The translations under genes and the position numbers were made by a program. Positions 1-11,620 of a stretch of 64,000 nucleotides of DNA are shown here, one piece after another (positions within the stretch are counted from its first letter, which is position 1; every line of letters starts with the position of its first letter). The notes under the pieces are model-generated. The model was not told the origin of the DNA and searched no databases. It worked only from the letters and a program-made list of their open reading frames with translations. Origin of the DNA: Actinomycetota bacterium (GTDB lineage Bacteria; Actinomycetota; Acidimicrobiia; IMCC26256; PALSA-610); the NCBI GenBank assembly GCA_003134555.1, contig PLBO01000151.1, positions 148,589 to 212,588 on the forward strand, read 5' to 3'.

Positions 1-1
1 G

Positions 2-439
2 CTCCAGGGCGTCAAGCGCGGGATCGTCGAGCTCGCCGATCTCGTGGTAGTCAACAAGGCCGATGGCGCCCTGGCCGATCTCGCCCGCCATACCGCGAGC
101 GATTACGGGCACGCCCTCCATCTGCTGCGTCCGCACACCGAAGGTTGGTCGGCGCGCGTCCTGACGTGCTCCGCGCTTCAAGGCGTTGGTATCGACGAAG
201 TGTGGACCGTCGTCGAGGAGTTCATGGCCGCGGCCCGTGCATCGGGCGGCCTTTCTCGCCGGCGCGGAGAGCAGGCACGGGAATGGATGTGGTCCGAGGT
301 CAGCGAGACGGTGCTCGAGCGATTGCGGTCTGATGCGCGGGTGCGCGCCGATCTCGACACCCTCGAGGCCGACGTCGTCGCGGGCCGTACGTCGCCGACC
401 GCGGCGGCGCGCCTCCTGCTCGACCGTTTCTCCGCGTGA
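2..439 (+). CDS. meaB: MeaB/ArgK-type GTPase, 3' part only (5' end outside window)
   Basis: C-terminal part of a G3E-family P-loop GTPase that chaperones methylmalonyl-CoA mutase and protects its adenosylcobalamin cofactor. The reading frame is open from base 2, so the gene starts before the window. Visible are the conserved LQGVKRGI stretch, the G4 guanine-binding motif NKAD (residues 15-18 of the fragment), a SALQGVGIDEVW segment and the helical dimerisation tail with RRRGEQAREW. The Walker A region is missing only because of the window edge. The family assignment is firm. The mutase partner would be expected just upstream, which cannot be seen here. Confidence 0.9.
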   Translation, partial: LQGVKRGIVELADLVVVNKADGALADLARHTASDYGHALHLLRPHTEGWSARVLTCSALQGVGIDEVWTVVEEFMAAARASGGLSRRRGEQAREWMWSEVSETVLERLRSDARVRADLDTLEADVVAGRTSPTAAARLLLDRFSA

Positions 440-449
440 CCGGCAGCGA

Positions 450-854
450 CTACTCGGATTGCCAGAACGCGTCGAACGCGTACTGATCGGAGTAGTGCCC
501 CCGCACCTCGGCGATGCGTCCGTCCTCCATCCGGATGAGCTGGCAACCGGTGACGTCGAGGCGCCGGCCGTCGCGCTCGGCGGTCGCATGTTGGATCGCG
601 ACGACGTAGTCGACACCGACCGCCACGTCGATCAGGCCCGCGCGCAACGTACCGCCCGACAGCGGCCCCACCTTGGCCAGGAAGTCGTCGCGGATCGCGT
701 CCCAACCGCGATGCTCGCCGGCGATCGCGCCCCGGCCCGGCAAATGCCAGACTGCGTCCGGCGTGAAACATGCCCGGACGGTCTCGAAGTCGCGGTCGGC
801 GAACGCGGCATAGAAACGCCGGACTGTCTCGACGTCGCTCTCGCTGATGGTCAT
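450..854 (-). CDS. SnoaL-like / NTF2-like small protein
   Basis: A 134-residue protein of the SnoaL/NTF2-like alpha+beta barrel fold, a family containing polyketide cyclases, ester isomerases and many small-molecule-binding proteins. It begins ETVRRFYAAFADRDFE and has the usual TPDAVWHLPGRG strand and a W-D pair in the following helix. The start at 854 is chosen because GGAG lies 5 bases upstream; an in-frame upstream extension has no family similarity. It is the second gene of a two-gene minus-strand unit, 10 bases after the kinase-like gene. The substrate cannot be told from sequence. Confidence 0.8.
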   Translation of the reverse strand: MTISESDVETVRRFYAAFADRDFETVRACFTPDAVWHLPGRGAIAGEHRGWDAIRDDFLAKVGPLSGGTLRAGLIDVAVGVDYVVAIQHATAERDGRRLDVTGCQLIRMEDGRIAEVRGHYSDQYAFDAFWQSE

Positions 855-864
855 CGATGCTCCT

Positions 865-1653
865 TCATTCGAGCGCGTTCCGGAACTTCTCTCGGTGCTC
901 GAGCCACCAGCGGTGGCGCCGGTCGAAGCGTTCTGCGCCGCCCATCTCGTTCCACATCGTGATGAAGTTGGGGTCGCCGGCGTCGACCCGGCGCCGCACG
1001 AAGTCACCACGGCGAGCGATCGTGTCCGACAAGATCTCGACGAGACCGCGGCGCGACGTGTCGTCGAGCCCGTACGCGTCGGCTACCAATCGCAGCCGCG
1101 CCGGCCGGTCGGCGGGCTGCCAACCGAGGCGGGCGGCGTTGACGTCGTCGTCGACGGGGACGCACATGCGGGCCATCTGCGCGACGTCGTACACCGTTCG
1201 GCCGGGAGCGGCGAAGTCGAAGTCGAGCAATCCGACCGCGACCCCTTCGCGGAACACGACGTTCTCGAGGCAGACGTCGTTGTGGCAGACGATCGGCCCA
1301 CCCGCGGGGTCGGCCATCTCGTCGCTCCACGTCGATCCGGCGGCGTCGAAAGATCGGGACGCGTCGTGGAACCGTCGCATCAGTACCGCGAGCGACACGA
1401 GCGCGGCGTCGAGTTGCACCCAGGCTGGATACGGCGGGAGCGGAACGTCGCCTTCGATGAAGACGAGTCGTTCTCGCCCGTCGCCGTCGATGCCGACCGG
1501 CGCCGACGCGGCCTCGAACCCGGCGCGGCGCAGCTCCGACAAGAAGCGATGGATCGAGGGGGAGTGCGGGTTCGACGGCCGCCGGACTTCGTCGCCGACC
1601 CTCGTCACGCTCCCGGCGTTCGCGACTCCACCCGCCAGCGGTTCCTCGTCCAC
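865..1653 (-). CDS. aminoglycoside phosphotransferase-family kinase-like protein
   Basis: A 262-residue APH/choline-kinase-fold protein. The catalytic loop is seen as HND (124-126) with the metal-binding Asn at 131, and the DFD that replaces the kinase DFG is at 144-146. The N-terminal lobe is short and lacks an obvious Brenner-type glycine loop. Family members phosphorylate small hydroxylated molecules; many actinobacterial copies are not resistance genes, and nothing here indicates drug resistance. It is probably co-transcribed with the downstream SnoaL-like gene. The first in-frame Met is used as the start; a later start would lose little. Confidence 0.8.
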   Translation of the reverse strand: MDEEPLAGGVANAGSVTRVGDEVRRPSNPHSPSIHRFLSELRRAGFEAASAPVGIDGDGRERLVFIEGDVPLPPYPAWVQLDAALVSLAVLMRRFHDASRSFDAAGSTWSDEMADPAGGPIVCHNDVCLENVVFREGVAVGLLDFDFAAPGRTVYDVAQMARMCVPVDDDVNAARLGWQPADRPARLRLVADAYGLDDTSRRGLVEILSDTIARRGDFVRRRVDAGDPNFITMWNEMGGAERFDRRHRWWLEHREKFRNALE

Positions 1654-1687
1654 CAGCCCAGTCTGGCTGTTGGTGCGAAGTTACTGG

Positions 1688-1912
1688 TCAGCTGGCCTTG
1701 CGGATCGGTTCGGGCTGCTTCGGTTGGGGCGGGCGCGCCCGCCGGAGCACCTCGCGGGCCTCTGCGACCCCGAGGCGACCGACCGATCGCGTGCGCTCGT
1801 CGAGCTGCCAGTCGGGTCGGGCGGACCTGGATCCGCCGAATCCGCCGGGCAGCAACCGCAGCTGGCTCTCGCCGATCTCCTTCTCGCTGGTTGTCCTACT
1901 CCGCGCGCTCAT
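1688..1912 (-). CDS. small conserved-looking hypothetical protein (74 aa)
   Basis: A 74-residue basic protein rich in Arg, with a central segment DERTRSVGRLGVAEAREVL that looks like a short amphipathic helix. GGAG sits 11 bases before the ATG, supporting a real translated gene, and the gene is divergent from the cysteine desulfurase. I do not recognise a named family. No signal peptide, membrane segment or metal motif is visible. Confidence 0.55.
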   Translation of the reverse strand: MSARSRTTSEKEIGESQLRLLPGGFGGSRSARPDWQLDERTRSVGRLGVAEAREVLRRARPPQPKQPEPIRKAS

Positions 1913-2002
1913 GATTGAAGTATCTCCTTCGAGTGTGACAACAACACCCGTCGGAGGTCTCGAACGCCCGGGCCGGAGGTCCTGTTCCCCGGGTCGCCGT
2001 CA

Positions 2003-2008
2003 TAGCCT
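2003..2008 (+). promoter_or_regulatory. -10 box of leaderless cysteine desulfurase gene
   Basis: TAGCCT lies 6 bases before the GTG at 2015, with no Shine-Dalgarno sequence. A start point 6-7 bases after a -10 box would fall on the start codon, so a leaderless transcript is inferred. Confidence 0.45.
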
Positions 2009-2014
2009 GGTCAC

Positions 2015-3184
2015 GTGCCCGACCGCGCCGATCACGTCTACCTCGACCACGCGGCCTCGACGCCGATGCGGCCCGAAGCGATCGCCGCGATGGCGCCGTT
2101 CCTCGCCGATCACCCGGGGAACCCGTCGGGCGGCCATGGCGCGGCGCGCGCCACGAAGACCGCGCTCGAAGAGGCGCGTGAGACGGTCGCCGCGGTCTGC
2201 GGTTGCCGTCCGCACGAGGTCGTCTTCACCGGCGGCGGGAGCGAGGGCGACAACCTGGCGATCAAGGGCGCGGCGTGGGCGGCGCGGGCGAATGATCCGA
2301 CGCTCGACAGTGTCGTAACGAGCGGGATCGAGCACAAGGCGGTGCTCGGCGCGTGCGACCGGCTGGAACGCGAGGGGTTTCGGGTCGTTCGGGTGCCGGC
2401 GAACGGTGACGGCGTGGTCGACGTCGATGCCCTGGCCGGCGTGCTCGACGAGCACACCGCAGTGGTGTCGGTGATGCTCGTCAACAACGAGACCGGCGTG
2501 CGTCAACCCGTCGAGGAGATCGCGCGCCTCGTGCGCGATCGCGCGCCGCGAGCCGTCGTGCACACCGACGCGGTACAGGCGCCGCAATGGCTCGATCTCG
2601 CGGCGGCCACTGCCGATGTCTCGCTGGTCGCGATCTCGGGACACAAGTTCGGCGGCCCGAAGGGCGTCGGGGCGCTGATCGTGCGCGACGGAACCGAGCT
2701 CGTGCCGCTCGTCGAGGGCGGCGGTCACGAACGCGGTTTGCGCGCTGGCACGCAGAACGTGCCCGGGATCGTCGCGATCGCCACTGCACTGCTCGTCACG
2801 CACAGGCGACGCGCCGACGAGACCGCACGCATCGCCACCTTGCGCGACGAGCTCGAAGCCGGACTGGCCGCGCAGGTTTCGGGCTTCTCGGTCAACGGCG
2901 CGTCGGCTTCGCGCGTCGCCGGCATCCTGCATGGCACCTTCGACGGAGTCGAAGCCGAGACGTTGCTCCTCGCCCTCGACCAGCAGGGCGTCATGGCTGC
3001 ATCGGGATCTGCGTGCAGCTCCGGCGCGGTCGACCCGTCGCACGTCCTGCTCGCCATGGGCATGCCGCGCGAGCGGGCGCTCTCGTCGGTCCGGTTCTCC
3101 CTCGGCTACGCGTCGACGCGCGCCGACGTCGACGCCGCGCTCGCGATCGTCCCCGAGGTTGTCGCCAAGCTGCGGATCACCTGA
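2015..3184 (+). CDS. iscS: cysteine desulfurase (class I, IscS/NifS type)
   Basis: PLP enzyme of 389 residues that takes sulfur from cysteine as an enzyme persulfide for Fe-S clusters and tRNA thiolation. The substrate-binding start YLDHAAST (9-16), the PLP lysine in SGHKF (Lys211) and the catalytic Cys334 in SGSACSSG are all present, and the spacing fits class I enzymes. It overlaps the next gene, mnmA, by one base (TGATG), so its sulfur very likely feeds tRNA 2-thiolation. The iscS-mnmA pairing is known from mycobacteria (Rv3025c, Rv3024c). The GTG start fits a leaderless mRNA. Confidence 0.93.
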   Translation: MPDRADHVYLDHAASTPMRPEAIAAMAPFLADHPGNPSGGHGAARATKTALEEARETVAAVCGCRPHEVVFTGGGSEGDNLAIKGAAWAARANDPTLDSVVTSGIEHKAVLGACDRLEREGFRVVRVPANGDGVVDVDALAGVLDEHTAVVSVMLVNNETGVRQPVEEIARLVRDRAPRAVVHTDAVQAPQWLDLAAATADVSLVAISGHKFGGPKGVGALIVRDGTELVPLVEGGGHERGLRAGTQNVPGIVAIATALLVTHRRRADETARIATLRDELEAGLAAQVSGFSVNGASASRVAGILHGTFDGVEAETLLLALDQQGVMAASGSACSSGAVDPSHVLLAMGMPRERALSSVRFSLGYASTRADVDAALAIVPEVVAKLRIT

Positions 3185-4209
3185 TGGCGCGCGTCATGGT
3201 GATGATGAGCGGAGGTGTCGACTCCTCGGTCGCAGCCGCGCTGCTCCGCGAGCAGGGTCACGACGTCACCGGCGTCACCCTGAAGCTCTGGGGTGGCGAG
3301 AGCGACAGCGGATGTTGCAGCGTCGCCGACGTCGAGGACGCGCGCCGGGTGGCGGCGCAGCTCGACATCCCGCACTACGTGTTCAACTTCTCCGACGCGT
3401 TCGACGCCGACGTCGTCGAGCCCTACGTCGGTGCGTATGCGGCCGGCGAGACGCCGAATCCGTGCGTGGAGTGCAACCGCACGATGAAGTTCGGGCGTGT
3501 GCTCGAGCGGGCGCGCCGGCTCGACTACGACTTCGTCGCGACCGGTCATCACGCGCGCGTCGTGATGACCGACGACGGCCCGGCGCTCGCACGCGCGGTC
3601 GATCAGGCGAAAGATCAGTCGTACGTCCTCTACATGCTCGGCGCCGACGAACTGTCCCGCACTCTGCTGCCCGTCGGTGAGCTGACGAAGACCGACGTGC
3701 GCGAGCACGCGCGCACCCTCGGTCTGCGTACGGCGGAGAAGCGGGAGAGCATGGACGTCTGTTTCATCAAGCGCGGCGGCCGGGAAGCCTTCCTCGGCGC
3801 GCGCATCCCTCGACGATCGGGCGCGATCGTCGACGAGGCGGGAACGGTCGTGGGCGCGCACGACGGGATCGACGCGTTCACGATCGGTCAGCGGCGCGGC
3901 CTCGGTGTCGCGGTAGGCGAGCGCCGGTACGTGACCGATATCGCGGTCGGTACCGCGACGGTGACCGTCGGGCCGCGGGACGCGCTATTGCAGGACCGCT
4001 TGCGGCTGCGCGACGTGCGCTGGTCACGTTCGCCTCATGATGCGCGCGCGATGCTCGTGCAGTCGCGCGCGCACGGCACTCCCGCGCTCGCGGCGCTCGA
4101 AGGCGACGAGGTGGTGTTCGCGTCGCCGCAGCCTCGTGTAGCACCCGGGCAGGTCGTCGCGTTCTACGACGGCGAGCTCTGCTGCGGCGGTGGCATTGTG
4201 ACCGACTGA
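3184..4209 (+). CDS. mnmA: tRNA-specific 2-thiouridylase MnmA
   Basis: A 341-residue ATP-dependent enzyme that makes 2-thiouridine at tRNA wobble position 34. The N-type ATP pyrophosphatase loop SGGVDSS is at 9-15, the catalytic cysteine in NPCVECN at 94 and the partner cysteine in DVCFI at 193. The central domain (QRRGLGV) and C-terminal beta barrel follow. The ATG overlaps the stop of the cysteine desulfurase, implying translational coupling; that enzyme supplies the persulfide sulfur. A longer in-frame reading from 2587 runs through the desulfurase gene in another frame and is not used. Confidence 0.94.
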   Translation: MARVMVMMSGGVDSSVAAALLREQGHDVTGVTLKLWGGESDSGCCSVADVEDARRVAAQLDIPHYVFNFSDAFDADVVEPYVGAYAAGETPNPCVECNRTMKFGRVLERARRLDYDFVATGHHARVVMTDDGPALARAVDQAKDQSYVLYMLGADELSRTLLPVGELTKTDVREHARTLGLRTAEKRESMDVCFIKRGGREAFLGARIPRRSGAIVDEAGTVVGAHDGIDAFTIGQRRGLGVAVGERRYVTDIAVGTATVTVGPRDALLQDRLRLRDVRWSRSPHDARAMLVQSRAHGTPALAALEGDEVVFASPQPRVAPGQVVAFYDGELCCGGGIVTD

Positions 4210-4219
4210 TCCAAGATCG

Positions 4220-5083
4220 TCACGCGCTGATCCGCCGCCTCCGAGCCTGTGCGATCGCGGCGTCGGCGCGTACGACGGCCACGGCGACCAGCCTCGGTGC
4301 GAGCACCTCGGCGCTCCGGCGGCCGCGCCGCCGGCCGAACTCGACCGGCTCCGTCAGCTCCATGACGATTGTCCCGGCGAGGGTGCCCAGCCGCAGGTCG
4401 AGCGCGTCGCCGGGGAGCGCGGCCCTCGCGGTGCGCCGCAGGGTTGCGATGTGCTCGCGCCGAACCAGGACCGGGTCGGTGAGCGTGAGCGGATCGGCGA
4501 TCGCGATGCCGGCGGGAACGAGCACGAACCAACGACATGAGAGGGGGTGCAAGGCACGCACGACGAGCACCGCGACCGGCAGCCCGGCGATCGTCGCCAG
4601 CGCGCCGACGAGGTAGCGACCGTCGGCGAGGAGCAGGGGTCCGCTCACTACTCCCAGCGCCACGAGTACGACGGCTACGGGTATCGGCCCGAGCAGCAAC
4701 GGCATCGGGATGCGCAGCACGAAGCGGTGCTCGTCGCCATATGCATGCGCGTTTGCGGTCGCCGACGCGGTGGGCTCGGACAAAGCGAGGATTGCGGCGA
4801 CGCCGCTCGATGCGAGCGCGAGCGTGGCCGATGCCGCGCTCGTGTATGCCGACGACAACGCGACGCACGCGAATCCGCATGGTGCGACGACGCGCAACAG
4901 CGTGAGTCCCCACGGTCGCGGCGCGAACAAAGCGAACAATCCCGCCGCCCAGATCGCCCAGAGGAATACGGCTGCGAGACGCGACGGTCCGGTCGACCAA
5001 CCTTCGATCGCGTCTGCGAACGCGGCACCGGTCGTCGCCGGGAGGAGTGCCCAGGCCACGCGGGTGCACCACAGCCAGATCAA
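4220..5083 (-). CDS. multi-pass membrane protein of unknown function
   Basis: A 287-residue hydrophobic protein with about six membrane segments in the first 190 residues (for example around FLWAIWAAGLFALF and IPVAVVLVALGVV). An Arg-rich soluble tail follows, with a strand-forming region around DALDLRLGTLAGTIVMEL that may be a PH-like fold. A TTG start at 5083 is chosen because GCGGAG lies 6 bases upstream and the first membrane segment follows at once. It lies convergent to mnmA and divergent from the methionine-synthase-like gene. I cannot assign a function. Confidence 0.65.
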   Translation of the reverse strand: MIWLWCTRVAWALLPATTGAAFADAIEGWSTGPSRLAAVFLWAIWAAGLFALFAPRPWGLTLLRVVAPCGFACVALSSAYTSAASATLALASSGVAAILALSEPTASATANAHAYGDEHRFVLRIPMPLLLGPIPVAVVLVALGVVSGPLLLADGRYLVGALATIAGLPVAVLVVRALHPLSCRWFVLVPAGIAIADPLTLTDPVLVRREHIATLRRTARAALPGDALDLRLGTLAGTIVMELTEPVEFGRRRGRRSAEVLAPRLVAVAVVRADAAIAQARRRRISA

Positions 5084-5136
5084 CGTGCACTCCGCTTCGT
5101 CGAGTGTGCCGGCGTCGGCCTATCCTACGAATCTTC

Positions 5137-6150
5137 ATGGGCGAACCACTGCTCGGCGGGGCGATCTGCGCGGGTATGGCGACAGCGATCGGCAGCCTTC
5201 CTCATCGCGACGCGCACGCCGCCGCGGCACTCACCTTGCGTTGCCTGCCGGAACTGCCCGCAGCGCCGCAGCTCCCGTTGCGCTCGGCGCGTGAAGGGGT
5301 CGTCGCACAATGGGCCGGCGCGGTACCCGGCGTCGTGGTGCACGACGACGGTGCGATCGAGATCACTTCCGGCGTCGACCCGTTCGGTCCGCTGCAGCCT
5401 TCGTTCGACGCGGTCACCCACGCCGGTCTGCTGACCTTTCTCGACGTCGCGGCGCGCCTGCCCCGACTACCCAAGCGGGTCAAGGTGCAGATTGCCGGTC
5501 CGCTGACCCTGGGTGTCGCGTTCGTCGACGCGGGAATGGATGCCGAGCTCGCGTTCCCGCTGGGTGCGCGCGTCGCGCGCGCCTGGGCGGGTGCGATGGC
5601 CGAACTGGTATCCGAGCGCCTTCCCGACGCGGCGCTCCTGTGCTTCCTCGACGAACCCGCGCTCGTGTGCTGGCGGAACGACGAGGGTCCGATCGAGCGC
5701 GAGGTGGCGACCGACCTGCTGTCGACGGCACTCGCGGCGTGTGGTGGCGTCGCGGGCGTGCACGTCTGCGGGCAGGGCGACCTCCGCCTTGCGCTCGACG
5801 CCGGGCCGCAGGTGGCGCACTTCGACGTCGGCGCGCTCGACCTCGACGATGCGAGCACGCTCTCTCGGTATCTCGACGGCGGTGGTTGGATCGCGTGGGG
5901 CGCGATCCCGACGCACCGGCCGGTCGGCGAGAATGCGCAGCCGCTGTGGAAGGCGCTCCTCGACGCCTGGTGCGAGCTCACCCGGCGCGGTTGCGATCCC
6001 GTTCAGCTGCGGGCCCAGGCGCTGGTCGCGCCCGCGTGCGGGCTCGCGGGCCATGGCGCGAGCCAAGCCGAGCACGCGATGTTGCTCGCGCGCGAGATCG
6101 GCAACCGCGTACACGACCACGCGGCCGCCACGAAGCTCGCCGTCGGCGCG

Positions 6151-6153
<3 letters not shown>
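5137..6153 (+). CDS. cobalamin-independent methionine synthase-like protein (MetE C-domain/UROD fold)
   Basis: A 338-residue single-domain protein with the TIM-barrel fold shared by the MetE catalytic domain and uroporphyrinogen decarboxylase. It starts with GMATAIGSLPH, has KVQIAGPLTLG in the middle, and carries potential zinc ligands in HVCGQGD and APACGL. It is far shorter than full MetE (about 750 aa) and lacks the folate-binding half. The orthologous position between mnmA and ligA is occupied in M. tuberculosis by Rv3015c, annotated only as methionine-synthase-like. A methyl-transfer role is therefore likely but the substrate is uncertain. Confidence 0.8.
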
Positions 6154-8651
<2,498 letters not shown>

Positions 8652-8658
8652 GCGGACG

Positions 8659-8664
8659 AACTTA
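8659..8664 (-). promoter_or_regulatory. -10 box of minus-strand leaderless gene
   Basis: On the minus strand TAAGTT is followed by 7 bases and then the GTG at 8651. No Shine-Dalgarno sequence is present. Confidence 0.4.
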
Positions 8665-8733
8665 CCGTCGCCGACCCCACTGCCGGGAACGGGCTGCGCC
8701 CGGTCGTGACGCGTGTCGCGCGCAACCGGCCAC

Positions 8734-8739
8734 TACCGT
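8734..8739 (+). promoter_or_regulatory. -10 box of leaderless PASTA kinase gene
   Basis: TACCGT lies 7 bases before the ATG at 8747, with no ribosome-binding site between them. Confidence 0.4.
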
Positions 8740-8746
8740 TGAACCC

Positions 8747-10663
8747 ATGCCCGGCAGTGTGGTGAGCGACCTCGCGGGCCGTCTCCTCGCGGGTCGGTAC
8801 CTGCTCCACGGCGCCGTCGGCACCGGCGCGAGCGGCCGGGTCTACGTCGCCGAGGACACGCGGCTGCGCCGCCGGGTGGCGGTGAAGGTGCTGCACGCGG
8901 CACTGGCCGAGGACTCGGCATTCCTGCGGCGCTTCCGGGCCGAGGCCCAGCTGGCGGCGTCGTTGCACCACCCGCACATCGTCACCGTGCACGACTGGGG
9001 TGACGACGACGTGCCCTTCATGGTTCTCGAACTGCTCGAGGGTGGTTCGCTGCGATCGATGCTCGACCAGAACGAATTGCTGACGGTCTCGCAGGCGGCG
9101 CGGGTAGGCCGCGACGTCGCCTCCGCCCTCGAATACGCGCACGCGCGAGGCGTCCTGCACCGCGACATCAAGCCCGCGAACCTCTTGTTCGACGAGCACG
9201 GAATCGCGCGGGTCGCCGACTTCGGCCTCGCGCGCGCGCTCGCCGAGGCGAGCTGGACCGAACCCGCGGGCGCGGTGTTCGGCACCGCGCGGTACGCGTC
9301 GCCGGAGCAGGCGCGCGGCGCGCAGCTCGACGCGCGCTCCGACCTCTATTCGCTCGCGCTCGTCCTCGTCGAGAGCGTGACCGGTCGTCTCCCGTTCGCG
9401 GCCGACACGACACTCGGGATGCTCACGGCGCGCACGCTGCAGCCGATCGTCGCGACCGAGGAGCTCGGACCGCTCGAGTCGGTGATCGATCGCGTCGGCG
9501 CCATCGACCCGAACGACCGGTATCCCGACGCGGCGACGATGCGCCAGGCCATCGCCGATGCCGCCGACACCTTGCCGCCGCCGGGTCCGCTGCTGCTCGC
9601 GGGCATGGTCGACCGCGCCGATCCGCATCCCACTCGCGCCGCTCCGGAACGCACCGCGCCGCTGTTCGACCAGGACGCCACCGAGGTCGTGCGCGCGCGC
9701 GAGTTGACCAGCACCGCCGAACCGATTCGCACCCGGCGGGATACCGGCGAGCGCCGGCTCGTGCCCTGGATCGTCGCGATCGTGTTGATCCTCACCGTCG
9801 GCCTCGCGGCCGCGGCCCTCGCCCAGGTGAGCAGCGCCAAGGCCGTCTCGATCCCGGGCCTGCGCGGGTTGAGCCTCAAGGAGGCGACCGACGCGGCGCG
9901 GCGCGCGGGTCTCAACGTCTCGGTGGGTGCGACCCGTGCCGCACCCGATCCGAAGGGCACGGTCATCGCGCAGAGCCCGGCGGCCGGCGTTTTCACCGGC
10001 GGTCGTCGCGTGACCCTCGTGGTGTCGGGTGGTCCTGCCGACGTTGCGGTGCCGAAGATCGTCGACACGCCTTGGACCACGGCCAAGCAGGCGCTCGACG
10101 CTGCAGGTCTGCTCTACGCGAATCCGCCGCCGACGCAGTCCAGTGAGACCATCGCCGGCGGAAACGTACTGTCGGTCAATCCGGCGCCGGGCGCGCGCGT
10201 CGCGCCCGACGCGAGCGCCACGGTCGTGCTGAGCTCTGGACACGCGCCGGTGAACGTGCCCGACGTGTCGAAGAAGTCGTTCGACGACGCGACGAAGTTG
10301 CTCACCGCGGCACACTTCCGAGTGCAGCGCGCCAAAACTGACGCGTTCTCGCCGACCGTGAAGAGCGGCGACGTGATCGGCACCGGTCCTCCAAAGGGCG
10401 CGAGCGCGCCCTACGGATCGATCGTCACGGTTCAGGTGTCGAAGGGCCCCGACCGCGTCGTCGTGCCCGACGTGACGTTCGAGACGATCGAGCAGGCGAC
10501 CGCCGACCTTGCCGCGGCGGGACTACAGGTCGGGAACGTCAGGAATTACCGGCCCGGAGGCGTCGTGATGAGTCAGAGCCCGACCGGTGGGAACGGCACC
10601 AAGGTGCTGCGAAACTCGCAGGTCGACCTCGTGCTGAGACAGAACGGGCGCAACGGCCCTTGA
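8747..10663 (+). CDS. PASTA-domain Ser/Thr protein kinase (PknB type)
   Basis: A 638-residue membrane-bound Hanks-type kinase. Kinase domain at about 17-275: ATP lysine in VAVKVL (Lys47), catalytic HRDIKPAN (Asp140) and DFG at 158-160. A linker rich in Pro and Thr leads to a single membrane helix at about 339-360 and then four PASTA repeats (about 366-635), which in relatives sense muropeptides or lipid II outside the cell. In the PknB/StkP family such kinases control cell-wall growth and division. Here it is not next to pbpA/rodA/pstP but beside ligA, so it may be a paralogue of the main PknB. Confidence 0.92.
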   Translation: MPGSVVSDLAGRLLAGRYLLHGAVGTGASGRVYVAEDTRLRRRVAVKVLHAALAEDSAFLRRFRAEAQLAASLHHPHIVTVHDWGDDDVPFMVLELLEGGSLRSMLDQNELLTVSQAARVGRDVASALEYAHARGVLHRDIKPANLLFDEHGIARVADFGLARALAEASWTEPAGAVFGTARYASPEQARGAQLDARSDLYSLALVLVESVTGRLPFAADTTLGMLTARTLQPIVATEELGPLESVIDRVGAIDPNDRYPDAATMRQAIADAADTLPPPGPLLLAGMVDRADPHPTRAAPERTAPLFDQDATEVVRARELTSTAEPIRTRRDTGERRLVPWIVAIVLILTVGLAAAALAQVSSAKAVSIPGLRGLSLKEATDAARRAGLNVSVGATRAAPDPKGTVIAQSPAAGVFTGGRRVTLVVSGGPADVAVPKIVDTPWTTAKQALDAAGLLYANPPPTQSSETIAGGNVLSVNPAPGARVAPDASATVVLSSGHAPVNVPDVSKKSFDDATKLLTAAHFRVQRAKTDAFSPTVKSGDVIGTGPPKGASAPYGSIVTVQVSKGPDRVVVPDVTFETIEQATADLAAAGLQVGNVRNYRPGGVVMSQSPTGGNGTKVLRNSQVDLVLRQNGRNGP

Positions 10664-10726
10664 GCGCAACGGCCCGGCGCTGCGTACCATGCGGCTCCGC
10701 CACGAGCCGACGACCAGGAGCCGAAC

Positions 10727-11608
10727 ATGGGTGCACTCGACGGAAGGGTCGCGATCATCACCGGCGCGGGCCGCGGTCTCGGCCGCGAGCACGCGCTCCT
10801 CTTCGCGAGTGAGGGCGCGCGGGTCGTCGTCAACGACCTCGGCGGCGACATGCACGGCGAGGGCGGCGACCCCAGCGCCGCGATGCAGACCGTCGAGGAG
10901 ATCAAGGCGCGGGGCGGTGAAGCGGTCGTCAACGGCGAGAACGTGGCCGACTGGAACGGTGCGCAGCGGCTCGTCCGGCAGGCGATCGACACCTTCGGCG
11001 ACCTCCACGTGCTCGTCAACAACGCGGGCATCCTGCGCGATCGCGTCATCATCAACATGACCGAGGCCGAATGGGACGCGGTGGTCACTGTTCACCTGAA
11101 GGGTCACTTCGCGCCGACACACCACGCTGCGGTGTACTGGCGCGAGCAGACGAAAGCCGGCAAGGACGTGCAGGCGTCGATCATCCACACGACGTCGACG
11201 TCAGGTCTGTTCGCGAATCCCGGCCAGGCGAACTACGACTCGGCCAAGAGCGGTATCGCCACCCTCTCGCAGGTCTGCGCGAAGGAGCTGACGCGCTACG
11301 GCGTGCGTTCGAACGCGATCGCGCCCGGTGCGCGTACCCGTCTCACCGAGGCGACGCCCGGTCTCGGCGACGCGGTGAAGGCCCCCGAAGAAGGCTTCGA
11401 CGTGTGGCACCCGGCGAATGTCTCACCGTTCGTCGCGTACCTCGCCACCGTGGATTGCCCGATCACGGGCGAGTGCTTCCTGGTCCAGGGGGGCAAGGTG
11501 CAGCGCGCGCAATCGTGGAAGGCCGCCGAAGTCGTCGAGAAGGGCGACCGCTGGACTGTGAAGGAGCTCGCAGTGGTTGCCCCGAAGCTCGTGCCGCCCA
11601 AGAAATGA
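10727..11608 (+). CDS. short-chain dehydrogenase/reductase (FabG / MFE-2-like)
   Basis: A 293-residue NAD(P)-dependent oxidoreductase of the classical SDR fold. The cofactor loop GAGRGLG is at 13-19, NNAG at 98-101 and the catalytic pair at Tyr170 and Lys174. The VVVNDLGGD signature after the second strand and the length resemble the dehydrogenase unit of multifunctional beta-oxidation enzymes and mycobacterial steroid or acyl-CoA SDRs. AGGAG precedes the ATG. It is followed by a convergent sterol-carrier-type gene, suggesting a lipid-related role. The exact substrate is not visible. Confidence 0.85.
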   Translation: MGALDGRVAIITGAGRGLGREHALLFASEGARVVVNDLGGDMHGEGGDPSAAMQTVEEIKARGGEAVVNGENVADWNGAQRLVRQAIDTFGDLHVLVNNAGILRDRVIINMTEAEWDAVVTVHLKGHFAPTHHAAVYWREQTKAGKDVQASIIHTTSTSGLFANPGQANYDSAKSGIATLSQVCAKELTRYGVRSNAIAPGARTRLTEATPGLGDAVKAPEEGFDVWHPANVSPFVAYLATVDCPITGECFLVQGGKVQRAQSWKAAEVVEKGDRWTVKELAVVAPKLVPPKK

Positions 11609-11620
11609 GAACCGCCTCGC

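Noticed and set aside
2587-3183. Long in-frame N-terminal extension of mnmA
   Set aside because: It runs in a different frame through the cysteine desulfurase gene, is Arg-rich shadow sequence, and MnmA begins naturally at ATG 3184.
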